Of a stretch of DNA of 20,322 bases, positions 5,513 through 13,045 are shown piece after piece (positions within the stretch are counted from its first letter, which is position 1; every line of letters begins with the position of its first letter). Where the stretch lies: positions 1 to 20,322 of the IMG/VR virus record IMGVR_UViG_3300033150_000799. One strand, 5' to 3'. A model generated the notes under the pieces. It was not told where the DNA came from. It was given only the letters and a program-made list of their open reading frames with translations, and did not search any database. The position numbers were made by a program, and so were the translations under genes. This DNA is from a virus.

Positions 5513-7587
5513 CCACCGCCCTCGACAAACCGCCCACCGCATACGAGAAGCGCAAGGAGCGAGAGCGCCGCCGCATGGCCGTCCAGGCTGCCAGCGGCAT
5601 GGACATCGGCGATATACCGCCCGTCGAAAGCCCCCGCAGGCGAGCCAGCGGGGGCCGCAACCTCCGGCTGTTCTGCGAGACTTACCTCCCGGCCATCTTC
5701 TACCGGGCGTGGAGCGATGACCACCTCCGCGTGATCGGCCGGATGGAGCGGGTCATCCTTCGAGGCGAGCGATACGCCCTCGCCATGCCCCGCGGGAACG
5801 GCAAGACCGTGCTGACCTTCGCCGCCGCCCTGTGGGCGGTCCTGTACGGCCACCGGCGGTTCGTGGTGGTCGTCGCCGCCAACGGCAACCGGGCCCAGGA
5901 ACTACTCGAGGCCATCAAGACCATGGCCGAGACTAACCCCCTGCTGCTGGCCGACTTCCCCGAGGCCATCTATCCCATCCGGGCCCTCGGCCGTATCGTT
6001 AACCGCCAGAAAGGCCAGCGCTACCGCGGCGAGCCCACGCGTATCGAGTGGAGTACCGGCAAGGTCGTATTCCCGACGATTCCTGGAAGCCCCGCGAGCG
6101 GCGCCGTCGTCGCTGCGGCCGGCCTCAAGGGATCCGACATCCGCGGCCAGACCCACACCCTCCCCACCGGCCAAATCCTCCGACCGGACCTCGCCATCGT
6201 CGACGATCCACAGACCGGAGAGAGCGCGTGGAGCAACGCCGAGTGCGAGAAACGGGAGCGGCTCATCAGCCAAGACGTCCTTGGCATGGCCGGACCCGGC
6301 GAGTACCTAGCCGCCGTCATGCCCTGCACTGTCAACCGCGACGGCGACGTGGCCGACAACCTGCTCGACCGCGACAAGCACCCCGAGTGGCACGGTGAGC
6401 GCTACAAATTGCTCTACGCATGGCCGGAACGCATGGACCTGTGGGAGAAGTACGCCGAGATCAGGGCCACCGAATTGAAGAACGACGGCGACGGGAGCCA
6501 AGCCCTCGCCTTCTACCTCGAACACCGCAACGCCATGGACGCCGGAGCCAGGCCCGCGTGGCCGGAGCGTTACATCGAGAGTCAAAACGAGGCCAGCGCG
6601 CTTCAGCACGCCATGAACCTCTACTTTGAGAACCCGGAAGGGTTCGCCGCCGAATACCAGAACGAACCGCAGCCCGAGGCCGAGGCCGACACCATCGCCC
6701 TGAACGCTGACCAGATCGCCGCCCAGGTGAACGAATACAAGCGCGGCCGTGTGCCGACCGGCGCCCGCTGGCTCACCGCCAGCATCGACGTGCATGACAA
6801 ACTACTCTACTGGACCGTTACCGCCTGGGCCCCGGACTTCACCGGCTGGGTGGTCGACTACGGCACCTATCCCGACCAGCCCCGAAAGTACTTCACCATG
6901 CGAGCCGCACGCCGGACCCTTCGCCGGATGCACCAGGGCATCGGCCAGGAGGAAGCCATTCGCCTCGGCCTGCTCGCCCTGATCGAGGACCTCCAGGGCC
7001 GCGAGTGGAAACGGGAGGACGGCGCCGTCCAGCCGCTCGACCTCACCCTCATCGACCGCGGCCACAAGCCCGAGATTGTCGACGCCGTCGCCAAGCACTT
7101 CGGCCGCGGTGTCATGCCCTCATTCGGCCAATCGATCCGGGCCGCCCACAAGCCCCTCAGTGAATACACACAGAAGCCGGGCCAGGTCATCGGCCACCAC
7201 TGGTGGATACCGCCCGCCAAGAAACGCTGGGCCGTCCGATATGTGCGGGGTGACACGAACTACTGGAAGTCCTTTATCCACGCCCGTCTCGGCACCGGCC
7301 TCGCCGATCCCGCCAGCCTCAGCCTATTCGGCAAACGGGCCGCCGAGCACCGGCTGTTTGCCGAGCATCTTACCGCCGAGACCCCGACACGCACGCAGGG
7401 CCGCGAGCGGACGGTCGACGAGTGGAAGGAACGCCCGGCAAAACCCGATAACCACTGGTTTGACGCTATCGTCGGCACGGCCGTTGCCGCGTCCATGCTC
7501 GGGGCCAGCCTCGCTGCCGAGGGAGGCGGAGCCCCGAAACGCAAACCCAAGCGGAAACGGAAACGCAAACGAGTCACGTACCTGTGA
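5509..7587 (+). CDS. terL: Terminase large subunit (ATPase-nuclease, GpA-like)
   Basis: A 692-residue DNA-packaging motor protein. The ATPase part has a Walker A loop PRGNGKT at 94-100 and a Walker B strand ending in acidic residues, LAIVDDP at 228-234. The nuclease part has an RNase H-like first acidic strand with D427 in SIDVHD, a second acidic position D516 in IDRGHKP, and a third in DNHWFDAIVG (D647/D652). It docks at the portal, cuts concatemeric DNA and translocates it with ATP. The layout, including NHWFD, fits the lambda GpA group better than the T4-like group. The end is unusually basic (KRKPKRKRKRKR, about residues 675-690). The ATG overlaps the previous gene's stop. Confidence 0.93.
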   Translation: MTTALDKPPTAYEKRKERERRRMAVQAASGMDIGDIPPVESPRRRASGGRNLRLFCETYLPAIFYRAWSDDHLRVIGRMERVILRGERYALAMPRGNGKTVLTFAAALWAVLYGHRRFVVVVAANGNRAQELLEAIKTMAETNPLLLADFPEAIYPIRALGRIVNRQKGQRYRGEPTRIEWSTGKVVFPTIPGSPASGAVVAAAGLKGSDIRGQTHTLPTGQILRPDLAIVDDPQTGESAWSNAECEKRERLISQDVLGMAGPGEYLAAVMPCTVNRDGDVADNLLDRDKHPEWHGERYKLLYAWPERMDLWEKYAEIRATELKNDGDGSQALAFYLEHRNAMDAGARPAWPERYIESQNEASALQHAMNLYFENPEGFAAEYQNEPQPEAEADTIALNADQIAAQVNEYKRGRVPTGARWLTASIDVHDKLLYWTVTAWAPDFTGWVVDYGTYPDQPRKYFTMRAARRTLRRMHQGIGQEEAIRLGLLALIEDLQGREWKREDGAVQPLDLTLIDRGHKPEIVDAVAKHFGRGVMPSFGQSIRAAHKPLSEYTQKPGQVIGHHWWIPPAKKRWAVRYVRGDTNYWKSFIHARLGTGLADPASLSLFGKRAAEHRLFAEHLTAETPTRTQGRERTVDEWKERPAKPDNHWFDAIVGTAVAASMLGASLAAEGGGAPKRKPKRKRKRKRVTYL

Positions 7588-7589
7588 TC

Positions 7590-7610
7590 AGGTGGGGAAA
7601 TTCCCCACCT
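7590..7610 (+). promoter_or_regulatory. Perfect 21-base palindrome after the terminase gene
   Basis: AGGTGGGGAA is followed by a central A and its exact complement TTCCCCACCT. It lies three bases after the terminase stop and 8 bases before the AAAGGAGG ribosome site of the next gene (7614 onwards). There is no T run, so a simple Rho-independent terminator is unlikely. An operator or an RNA hairpin that tunes translation of the zinc-ribbon gene are the alternatives. Confidence 0.5.
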
Positions 7611-7627
7611 CGGAAAGGAGGCCCGCC

Positions 7628-7933
7628 ATGGCCAGGACGAAGAAGAAACGCAGGAGGAAGGGCGGTCGACCCCGCGGGAGCCGCGCCCAGGACTACCACC
7701 GCGTCGCCGTCGTCAGTACCCGATGCCCCCGGTGCGGATCAAGCGACCGCCACCGGGTGAAGGGAGCCGCCCCCATCGCTAGGCCCTTTGCCGGCACCCT
7801 CGCCGTCGGCCAGAGGCGCGTCACGTACAACCGCGTGGTGCGACGGCTGTTCCAGTGCGACGGGTGCGGCCAGCGATACCTTGAAGTCACCTACGAGCAG
7901 ACAGGACCGGCCGAAAAAGTGCCAGGAAACTAA
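7628..7933 (+). CDS. Small zinc-ribbon protein with basic N-terminus
   Basis: A 101-residue protein starting at ATG 7628 behind an excellent AAAGGAGG. Residues 1-20 are almost all Lys/Arg/Gly (ARTKKKRRRKGGRPRGSR), like a nucleic-acid-binding tail. A zinc ribbon follows, with CPRC near 33-36 and CDGC near 77-80. Such proteins are common near phage packaging genes, and some act as small HNH or transcription-related factors, but no HNH histidines are evident. Function is not known. The stop codon lies inside a hairpin (7921-7951). It is the last gene before a non-coding spacer. Confidence 0.75.
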   Translation: MARTKKKRRRKGGRPRGSRAQDYHRVAVVSTRCPRCGSSDRHRVKGAAPIARPFAGTLAVGQRRVTYNRVVRRLFQCDGCGQRYLEVTYEQTGPAEKVPGN

Positions 7934-7951
7934 CCCCGTTAGTTTTCCGGC
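7921..7951 (+). terminator. Hairpin spanning the stop codon of the zinc-ribbon gene
   Basis: GCCAGGAAACTAAC pairs with GTTAGTTTTCCGGC across a three-C loop: 14 positions, with one A-C mismatch and one G-T pair. The stop codon TAA (7931-7933) is in the stem. The sequence after it (ACAAAATG) is not T-rich, so this is more likely an RNA stability or processing element than a strong terminator. Confidence 0.45.
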
Positions 7952-8025
7952 ACAAAATGACGGCCTCCGCTCATTTCATGGCCGCACCAGGACGATAGGG
8001 CGGACGTGGAAGGCATAGACCGTGA

Positions 8026-8102
8026 CGCGGGTGGCGAGGACTGGAGTCCTGGCCGGTTTCATGCGCCGAGCAAACCCGGTTCGATTCCGGGGCCCGCAAC
8101 CA
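8026..8102 (+). tRNA. tRNA-Met (CAU)-like, initiator-type features, encoded CCA
   Basis: Seventy-seven bases fit a tRNA. Acceptor CGCGGGT pairs with GCCCGCA (8092-8098) except for the first C-A. The D arm GAGG/CCTG has A14 and GG in its loop. The anticodon arm is CCGGT-TTCATGC-GCCGA with T33 and anticodon CAT at 8060-8062. The T arm is perfect: CCCGG-TTCGATT-CCGGG. Discriminator A and CCA end at 8102. The unpaired C1-A72 and the A11-T24 pair are two marks of bacterial initiator tRNAs. Defects: G10-G25 and C27-A43 mismatches, one extra base before the D stem, no triple G-C in the anticodon stem, and G37 rather than A37. It may be a diverged functional tRNA or a decaying one. Methionyl status is read only from the anticodon. 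Confidence 0.6.
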
Positions 8103-8161
8103 TGACCCCAAGGGAACCTCGCATGAGGCTGTGAGCACCCCCAAAACCCGACGCTGTGGGA

Positions 8162-8187
8162 GGCCGGGTCCTGCCCGATGCCCGGCC
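8162..8187 (+). other. Small GC hairpin in the non-coding spacer
   Basis: GGCCGGG (8162-8168) pairs exactly with CCCGGCC (8181-8187) around a 12-base loop. It lies 9 bases ahead of a larger terminator-like stem, so the two may act as a tandem structure. The rest of the spacer 7952-8161, apart from the tRNA, shows no gene that I can support. Confidence 0.4.
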
Positions 8188-8195
8188 AACCGCCA

Positions 8196-8241
8196 CCAGA
8201 GGCCGTGTGGGGCCACACACCCGCGCGGCCTCTGGTTTCTT
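8196..8241 (+). terminator. Rho-independent terminator-like stem ahead of the head module
   Basis: CCAGAGGCCGTGTGGG (8196-8211) pairs with CCCGCGCGGCCTCTGG (8220-8235): 16 pairs with two T-G, and an 8-base loop, followed by TTTCTT. The gpW-like ATG is only 11 bases past this tract, leaving no room for a promoter. Transcription of the head genes must therefore pass through it, by leakiness or antitermination. The core GGCCGTGTGGGGCC recurs in the terminator at 15708-15760. Confidence 0.65.
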
Positions 8242-8251
8242 GGGAAGCCAC

Positions 8252-8452
8252 ATGACACACGCCGAACGCATGGCGGACAAGTACGCCGACCTCCTCGAGA
8301 AGATCGGTGGCCTCGACCGGATCACGGTCGACGGCCAGACCTACACCTACGCCGACCTCGAGGCCAAATACCAGTTTTGGGCCCGGAAGGTTGCCCGCCA
8401 GAAGGGCACCCGGCCGGCCGTCGCCACGCATAACCTCGGGAGCGCGTTCTAA
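8252..8452 (+). CDS. gpW-like head-tail joining protein
   Basis: A 66-residue protein, close to the 68 residues of lambda gpW. It shares the expected plan: an N-terminal helix (ERMADKYADLLEKIGG), a short beta hairpin around a Gly (ITVDGQTYTYADLEA), a second helix (KYQFWARKVARQ) and a flexible tail. In lambda, gpW lies between the terminase and portal genes, exactly the position seen here, and joins packaged heads to the neck. Sequence identity is too weak to be certain. The TAA overlaps the portal start as TAATG. Confidence 0.6.
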   Translation: MTHAERMADKYADLLEKIGGLDRITVDGQTYTYADLEAKYQFWARKVARQKGTRPAVATHNLGSAF

Positions 8453-9882
8453 TGGCGGTTGCCCCCGCTACCATCATCGACCGCGAAGCCACCGCCCTCG
8501 CCAGGCTTCACCAGCGCGCCCGCGCCTCCTACGACGCTGCGGAGGACAGCCCCCGCCGGCGGTCGCCGTCGAGCATCCTCAAGAGCGAGGATGACATCCT
8601 GCGGCCGCAGAAGCGGAGGAAACTGCTCGGCAACGCCCGCGATCTCCGCCGCAACTTTGCCGTGGCCGCCTGGGCGATTCGCCAGCACCTGAACTATGTC
8701 GCCTCGTTTTCCTTCCAGGCCCGCACCGGCGACGACGCCCTCGACGAAGCCATCGAGGAACGTATCCGCACCTGGAGCCGCCCCGAGAATTGCGACCTCT
8801 GCGCACGCCACGGCCTGCACCGCCTGATCCGTCTCGCAGAGGGTAGCCGCACCATCGACGGCGACGTGTTTGCCCTGAAACTCTCCAGCGGTCGCCTGCA
8901 GATGATCGAGAGCGACCGCGTCGCCCTCCCCGCGGACCTACCGCACACTATCGACCCGGCCGAGTTTCCCCACGGCATCCGCACCAGCCGCGGCGGTCGT
9001 GCGCTCGAGTACGTCATCTGCAAGCGGGCCGGCCTCGGGGCGCTCGAGTTTGACAAGACCGTGCCCGCCCGCCACGTCGAGCCCCTCGCCTACTTCGACC
9101 GGTTCGACCAAGTCCGCGGCATCGCCCCCATGGCCCCGGCCATCAACGCCTGCCGCGACCTGTACGAGGCCATCGACTACGCCCTCGCCAAGGCGAAGAT
9201 CTCGCAATTCTTCGGCCTCGTCTTCAAACGCGAGGCCGAGACCGCCCTCGGCGACATCACCGCCACCAGCGACGACACCGATGGCGACGGGGATGAGGAA
9301 GATACCAGATATGAGGTCGACCTGGGGAAGGGCCCGGTCCAACTGGACCTCGACCCCGGCGACGAGGCCGAGTTCCTCGAGAGCAAGACGCCGTCGCAGG
9401 AGTTTCAGCAGTTCGCCCAACTCAGCATCCAACTCGCCCTCAAGGGCCTTGACATCCCGTATTCGTTCTTCTCCGAGGACTTCACCAACTACAGCGGCGC
9501 CCGCCAGGCATGGATTCAGTACGAGAAGGGTGCCGAGGAACGCCGCCGCGACCTCCGCCACTGGCTCGACCGCCTCACCGCGTGGCGGCTCATGCTCTAC
9601 ATCGCCGACGGCGACCTGACCCTCCCCGCCGGTTGGACCCTCGCCGACGTCCGCTGGGAGTGGATCGCGACGGGCGTGCCGTGGATCGACCCGCTCAAGG
9701 AGGTCAAGGCGGACATCGCCGCCCTCAAGGCCGGACTCGCTACCAGGGCCGACATCCTCAAGCGGCACGGCCGCGACTTCTACGAGGTCGCCGCCCAACT
9801 CGCCCGCGAGCAGAAACACCTGGAGAGCCTCGGCCTCAACCCGGACCCCGACCCCAAGACCCCGGCCAAGCAGGAGGCCTGA
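8452..9882 (+). CDS. Portal protein (lambda gpB-like)
   Basis: A 476-residue protein that forms the dodecameric ring through which DNA enters the capsid. Markers include the N-terminal RRRSPSSILKSEDDILRPQ region, NFAVAAWAIRQHLNYV, the RIRTWSRPENCD turn followed by the GDVFALKL strand, and NYSGARQAW with N346, Y347 and R351, the well-known lambda-portal signature. The C-terminal third is charged and helical (KADIAALKAGLATRADILKRHGRDF), as in this family, and ends in a Pro/Asp-rich tail. Length is slightly below lambda gpB (533). The start overlaps the gpW-like stop, and the protease gene follows after two bases. Confidence 0.92.
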   Translation: MAVAPATIIDREATALARLHQRARASYDAAEDSPRRRSPSSILKSEDDILRPQKRRKLLGNARDLRRNFAVAAWAIRQHLNYVASFSFQARTGDDALDEAIEERIRTWSRPENCDLCARHGLHRLIRLAEGSRTIDGDVFALKLSSGRLQMIESDRVALPADLPHTIDPAEFPHGIRTSRGGRALEYVICKRAGLGALEFDKTVPARHVEPLAYFDRFDQVRGIAPMAPAINACRDLYEAIDYALAKAKISQFFGLVFKREAETALGDITATSDDTDGDGDEEDTRYEVDLGKGPVQLDLDPGDEAEFLESKTPSQEFQQFAQLSIQLALKGLDIPYSFFSEDFTNYSGARQAWIQYEKGAEERRRDLRHWLDRLTAWRLMLYIADGDLTLPAGWTLADVRWEWIATGVPWIDPLKEVKADIAALKAGLATRADILKRHGRDFYEVAAQLAREQKHLESLGLNPDPDPKTPAKQEA

Positions 9883-9884
9883 AC

Positions 9885-11189
9885 GTGCCGACGACCATCC
9901 GCAATGCCGAACCGCCCAAAGCCGAGATCGAGGTCGAAGGCGGCGACTACGCCGTCGATACCGAGACCGGCGAGGTCTGGCTCTACGGGGCCATCGGCCT
10001 CGGCCTTGGTGTCGCCCCGGTCCAACTCGCCCGCGACCTTCGGGCCATCCAGGCCGACCGAATCACCCTCTACATCAACAGCCCCGGTGGCTGGGTGGAC
10101 GACGGCACCGCGATCTACAACCTTCTCCGCCGCGAGACCCGGCCCGTCGACATCATCGTCGACGGCCTCGCCGCCAGCATCGCGTCGGTCATCGCCATGG
10201 CCGGCGACACCGTCACCATCGCCGACGGCGCATTCCTCATGATCCACCGGGCCTGGGCCCTCGTTCTCGGCAACGCCAACGACCTCGACGACGCGGCCCG
10301 GCTGTTGCGGAAGTTCGACGACGCCATCGTCGACATCTACGCCCGCCGCACGGGCCAGGATGCCAAGGCCATCAACAAGTGGATGGACGCCGAAACGTGG
10401 TTCACCGCCCAGGAGGCTGTGGACGCCGGGTTTGCCGACCGAGTCGGCACCACCGCCCAGGGCGACGCCGAGGCCTTCGACCTCTCGCTCTACACCAACG
10501 TACCGGCCGACCTCGGCGGCAACCAGCCGGGGCCCGCTGGCGAGACAGACGACCAGTTCCGGCGGCGAGCCGCCGCCTTCTTCGGGGCCCCCAACCTCAC
10601 GCGGCCCCGTGCGTTCCAATCACCTCTTACGAAGGGAGACACGATGGCCACGACCGACAAACCCAAGGCCCAGGACGCCGAACCCCAGGCCGATGAGCAG
10701 ACGCCCGAGACCCAGGAACCCGAGACGGAGCCGACGCAGACCCCGGCCGAACCCGAGCAGACCGACACGGACGCCGACAGCCAGGCTGTCCAGCCGGACG
10801 CCGACCAGCCCGAGACTCCGGAGGAAACCGAGGCCGACGGCGACGCCGAACCCACGCCGGACAGCGAGGCCCAGGCCCGCAAGGCCGAAGGCCAGAAGTT
10901 CATCGAGGCCTTCGGCGAGACCCTCGGGGCCAAGTACTTCGCCTTGGGCCTGACCTTCGACCAGGCCCGCGACCGCTACACCGCGGATCTCGAGCAGCGG
11001 GTCTCCGACCTCGAGGCCGCCAAGGCCGAGGCCGAGCAACGCCTCGCCAGCATCGACCGCGGCGAGGACGAACCCGCCGAGGTCGTGGTCCACGACGATA
11101 CCCCCGAAGCCAAGCGCCTGCGGGACCTCCGCCAGCGCCTCGGCCAGGGGGCGGGCCAGTACGCCGCCAGTCTCACGCTGCCAAACTAA
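9885..11189 (+). CDS. ClpP-like head maturation protease with C-terminal scaffold
   Basis: A 434-residue protein starting at GTG 9885, two bases after the portal stop, with GGAGG upstream at 9873-9877. Residues ~15-205 are a ClpP/S49-type serine protease: IYINSPGG-like LYINSPGGWVDDG, the nucleophile in GLAASIAS (S98), the histidine in FLMIHRAW (H121), and the TWFTAQEAVDAGFAD end with the last Asp. Such proteases trim scaffold and capsid proteins in the prohead. From ~250 on the protein is acidic, Thr/Glu/Pro-rich, then a coiled coil (DLEQRVSDLEAAKAEAEQRL), as in a scaffold. This is the lambda C/Nu3 arrangement in one frame, with an internal start for the scaffold at 10644. Confidence 0.88.
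   Translation: MPTTIRNAEPPKAEIEVEGGDYAVDTETGEVWLYGAIGLGLGVAPVQLARDLRAIQADRITLYINSPGGWVDDGTAIYNLLRRETRPVDIIVDGLAASIASVIAMAGDTVTIADGAFLMIHRAWALVLGNANDLDDAARLLRKFDDAIVDIYARRTGQDAKAINKWMDAETWFTAQEAVDAGFADRVGTTAQGDAEAFDLSLYTNVPADLGGNQPGPAGETDDQFRRRAAAFFGAPNLTRPRAFQSPLTKGDTMATTDKPKAQDAEPQADEQTPETQEPETEPTQTPAEPEQTDTDADSQAVQPDADQPETPEETEADGDAEPTPDSEAQARKAEGQKFIEAFGETLGAKYFALGLTFDQARDRYTADLEQRVSDLEAAKAEAEQRLASIDRGEDEPAEVVVHDDTPEAKRLRDLRQRLGQGAGQYAASLTLPN
10644..11189 (+). CDS. Nested scaffolding protein (internal in-frame start)
   Basis: An internal ATG at 10644 in the frame of the protease gene has its own strong ribosome site GAAGGGAG (10631-10638, five bases away). The 181-residue product would be the acidic, low-complexity linker (Glu/Pro/Thr-rich, 1-80) plus a helical part with FIEAFGETLGAKYFA and a coiled coil, followed by a basic tail (AKRLRDLRQRLGQG). 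This is the Nu3-like scaffold, made separately so that it outnumbers the protease. The ribosome site is visible, but independent expression is inferred. Confidence 0.6.
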   Translation: MATTDKPKAQDAEPQADEQTPETQEPETEPTQTPAEPEQTDTDADSQAVQPDADQPETPEETEADGDAEPTPDSEAQARKAEGQKFIEAFGETLGAKYFALGLTFDQARDRYTADLEQRVSDLEAAKAEAEQRLASIDRGEDEPAEVVVHDDTPEAKRLRDLRQRLGQGAGQYAASLTLPN

Positions 11190-11234
11190 GGCACGTGACC
11201 GCCAGAACCGCGCACACGCAGAAAGGAAACTACA

Positions 11235-12164
11235 ATGGCAGCCGATGATCGCCTGACCCTGTTGGACGTCATGAAACGGGCCGGGACGTCCGTCTCCGGC
11301 CTCATCGACGAAACCACGAAGCCCACGCCGGAGGTCCGCCTCGGCAACGCCCGGCCCGTGGCCGGGACGGTGTACGAGCAGCGCATCCGCGTCGCTCTGC
11401 CCACGGTGTCGTTCCGCGACGCCAACGAGGGCTCCACCGCCTCCAAGAGCCGCACCGAAAAACGGATGGTCGAGTGCTTCATCTTCAACCCCCGCTGGGA
11501 GGCCGACGTGGCGGTCTGCAACGCCTCGCCCGACGGGCCCGAGGCAGTGATCGCCGAGGAAGCTGACGCCGTCCTGACCGCGTCCTTCCACCACCTGGGG
11601 AAGGTGTTCTTTTACGGCACTGACACCAACTTCGGCGATCCGAAGGGCTTCCCCGGCCTGCTGCAGACCTACGACGCAGCCAACATGACCGTCGACGCCG
11701 GCGGCACGACCGACGATGTGGCCACCTCCGTGTGGGCCGTCAAATTCGGTCCCAAGGACGTCCGCTGGGCCATCGGCCAAAACGGTCGCGTTGCCCTGAG
11801 CGACCTCCGCAAGGAAAGCATCGCCGACGCCAACGGGAAGCGGTTTACCGCTTACGTCCAGGAAATCCTGGCCCGCATCGGCATGCAGCAGGGCCACAAG
11901 GCATCCGTCGCGCGCATCAAGAAGATCACCACGGACAATGGCTGCGGCCTCACCGAGGATCTGCTGACCTCGCTCATGGCCAAGTTCCCCGCCGGCATCA
12001 TGCCCGACGTGATCTTCATGAGCAAGCGGAGCCAAGGCCAACTCCGAAACGACATCAGCGGCAAGACCATCACCGGTCGCCAGGCCCCGCTGCCCACGGA
12101 TTTCGACGGCGTGCCGTTCGCCATCACGGGGTCAATCGTCGACACCGAGAAACTGGCCCTGTAA
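11235..12164 (+). CDS. Major capsid protein
   Basis: A 309-residue protein with an AGAAAGGAAAC ribosome site just ahead of ATG 11235. Its position (after protease/scaffold, before a cement protein) and composition (mixed alpha/beta, ADAVLTASFHHLGKVFFYGTD, DPKGFPGLLQTY, a C-terminal FDGVPFAITGSIVDTE strand) fit the HK97-fold major head protein. The GFPGLL turn after FYG is a usual feature of such capsid proteins. It has no N-terminal delta domain of its own, consistent with the separate scaffold. No sequence motif proves the fold. The 45-base gap before it and the 80-base gap after it suggest a gene expressed at high level. Confidence 0.8.
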   Translation: MAADDRLTLLDVMKRAGTSVSGLIDETTKPTPEVRLGNARPVAGTVYEQRIRVALPTVSFRDANEGSTASKSRTEKRMVECFIFNPRWEADVAVCNASPDGPEAVIAEEADAVLTASFHHLGKVFFYGTDTNFGDPKGFPGLLQTYDAANMTVDAGGTTDDVATSVWAVKFGPKDVRWAIGQNGRVALSDLRKESIADANGKRFTAYVQEILARIGMQQGHKASVARIKKITTDNGCGLTEDLLTSLMAKFPAGIMPDVIFMSKRSQGQLRNDISGKTITGRQAPLPTDFDGVPFAITGSIVDTEKLAL

Positions 12165-12244
12165 CCCAGCGACGCGACGCCTGCCCGGCCGGCCCACGTA
12201 GCCGGTAGGGCCGCTCGCACAAACCCGACAGAAAGGAGAGGCCC

Positions 12245-12655
12245 ATGCCTCAGTACCGCGTTGCAGACGCCGAACTCAAGGAAACCAAGGCCCTGCCGAA
12301 TGGTGCCGCTACCGTCGCCACCGACACCTTCGACCTCGGCCACGGCGACCGCGGCGACGTGCCCGGCAACTTCGAACTCAAGATCAGCGCCCCGGCCCTC
12401 GCCACCGCCGATCTCGGCGACGGCGACACCATGACCTACAGCGTCCAGCACGGCGACAAGGCCGACGGCTCGGACGCCGCCGATCTGCTGCCGAGCGTCA
12501 TCGTGCAGACCGGCGCCGACGCTTCGGGGGCCCCCGCCGCCACCCAGCAGGTGCGCCTGCCGGTCGACACCAAGCGCTATGTCCGCGTGACGGCGACGAA
12601 CTCCGCCGCCGGCGACGCCAGCGACAAGAGCATGACCGCGCAACTGCTGTTCTAA
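12245..12655 (+). CDS. Probable capsid cement/decoration protein (Bbp16-like)
   Basis: A 136-residue protein with AGAAAGGAGAGG ahead of ATG 12245. The pattern is beta-rich, with a central LATADLGDGDTMTYSVQHG stretch, VIVQTGADASGAPAAT, then LPVDTKRYVRVTATNSAAGDASDK and an AQLLF end. This resembles the Bbp16 family of capsid cement proteins, which bind the outside of the capsid and stabilise it. The position directly after the major capsid protein agrees. A symmetric CGGCCC/GGGCCG pair lies in the spacer before it (about 12190-12215). Confidence 0.6.
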   Translation: MPQYRVADAELKETKALPNGAATVATDTFDLGHGDRGDVPGNFELKISAPALATADLGDGDTMTYSVQHGDKADGSDAADLLPSVIVQTGADASGAPAATQQVRLPVDTKRYVRVTATNSAAGDASDKSMTAQLLF

Positions 12656-12667
12656 GGCCAGCCGTCC

Positions 12668-13045
12668 ATGAGCCTGCCCGAAACCATCGCGGCAGCGCAA
12701 CGCATCGCCGTTGCGTCCTCCGGTCGGCCCGTGACCTACCACCGAGGCACGTCCTCGGTGGAGGTCACGGCCATGGTCGGCCACACCGACGCCGCCAGCC
12801 TTGACGAGTACGGCGTGGCCGAGACCACCCGGCTCCGCGACTACATGATCCTCGTCGAGGACCTCATCCTCGACGGCGAGAGAGTGGAGCCGCGGCAAGG
12901 CGACCGCATCCGCGAGCGGGAAGGCGGAACCGTCCATGTGTACGAGGCCATGGGCCCCGGCGGAGAGCCGCCCTGGAGGTATAGCGGGCCAGGGCACTCC
13001 ATGTACCGCGTCCACACGAAACACATTGACACGGAGACCGGCTGA
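12668..13045 (+). CDS. Head-tail joining (stopper/adaptor-like) protein
   Basis: A 125-residue, beta-rich protein. Visible features are YHRGTSSVEVTAMVGHTD, the hydrophobic strand LRDYMILVEDLIL, the turn VEPRQGDRIRE and the end MYRVHTKHI. This is the layout of small phage head-completion proteins that close the portal and join the tail (lambda FII/SPP1 gp16 type) in similar genomes. The evidence is gene order and pattern only. The TGA overlaps the next ATG by one base (TGATG). Confidence 0.5.
   Translation: MSLPETIAAAQRIAVASSGRPVTYHRGTSSVEVTAMVGHTDAASLDEYGVAETTRLRDYMILVEDLILDGERVEPRQGDRIREREGGTVHVYEAMGPGGEPPWRYSGPGHSMYRVHTKHIDTETG

Noticed and set aside
8026-8102. tRNA as a prophage attachment site
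   Set aside because: It is inside the late gene block with no integrase beside it, and no second partial copy of the tRNA 3' end was noticed at the window edges.
8162-8241. CRISPR-like repeats
   Set aside because: The repeats here are inverted arms of hairpins, not spaced direct repeats. No CRISPR array or cas gene is visible anywhere in the window.
10620-12041. Long minus-strand ORF (473 codons) opposite the scaffold and capsid genes
   Set aside because: It is the complement of real genes; strong G/C at third positions on the plus strand keeps the opposite frame open. Its low-complexity Gly/Val/Leu composition, crossing of two good genes, and lack of a ribosome site argue against it. The same applies to other minus-strand ORFs in the window.
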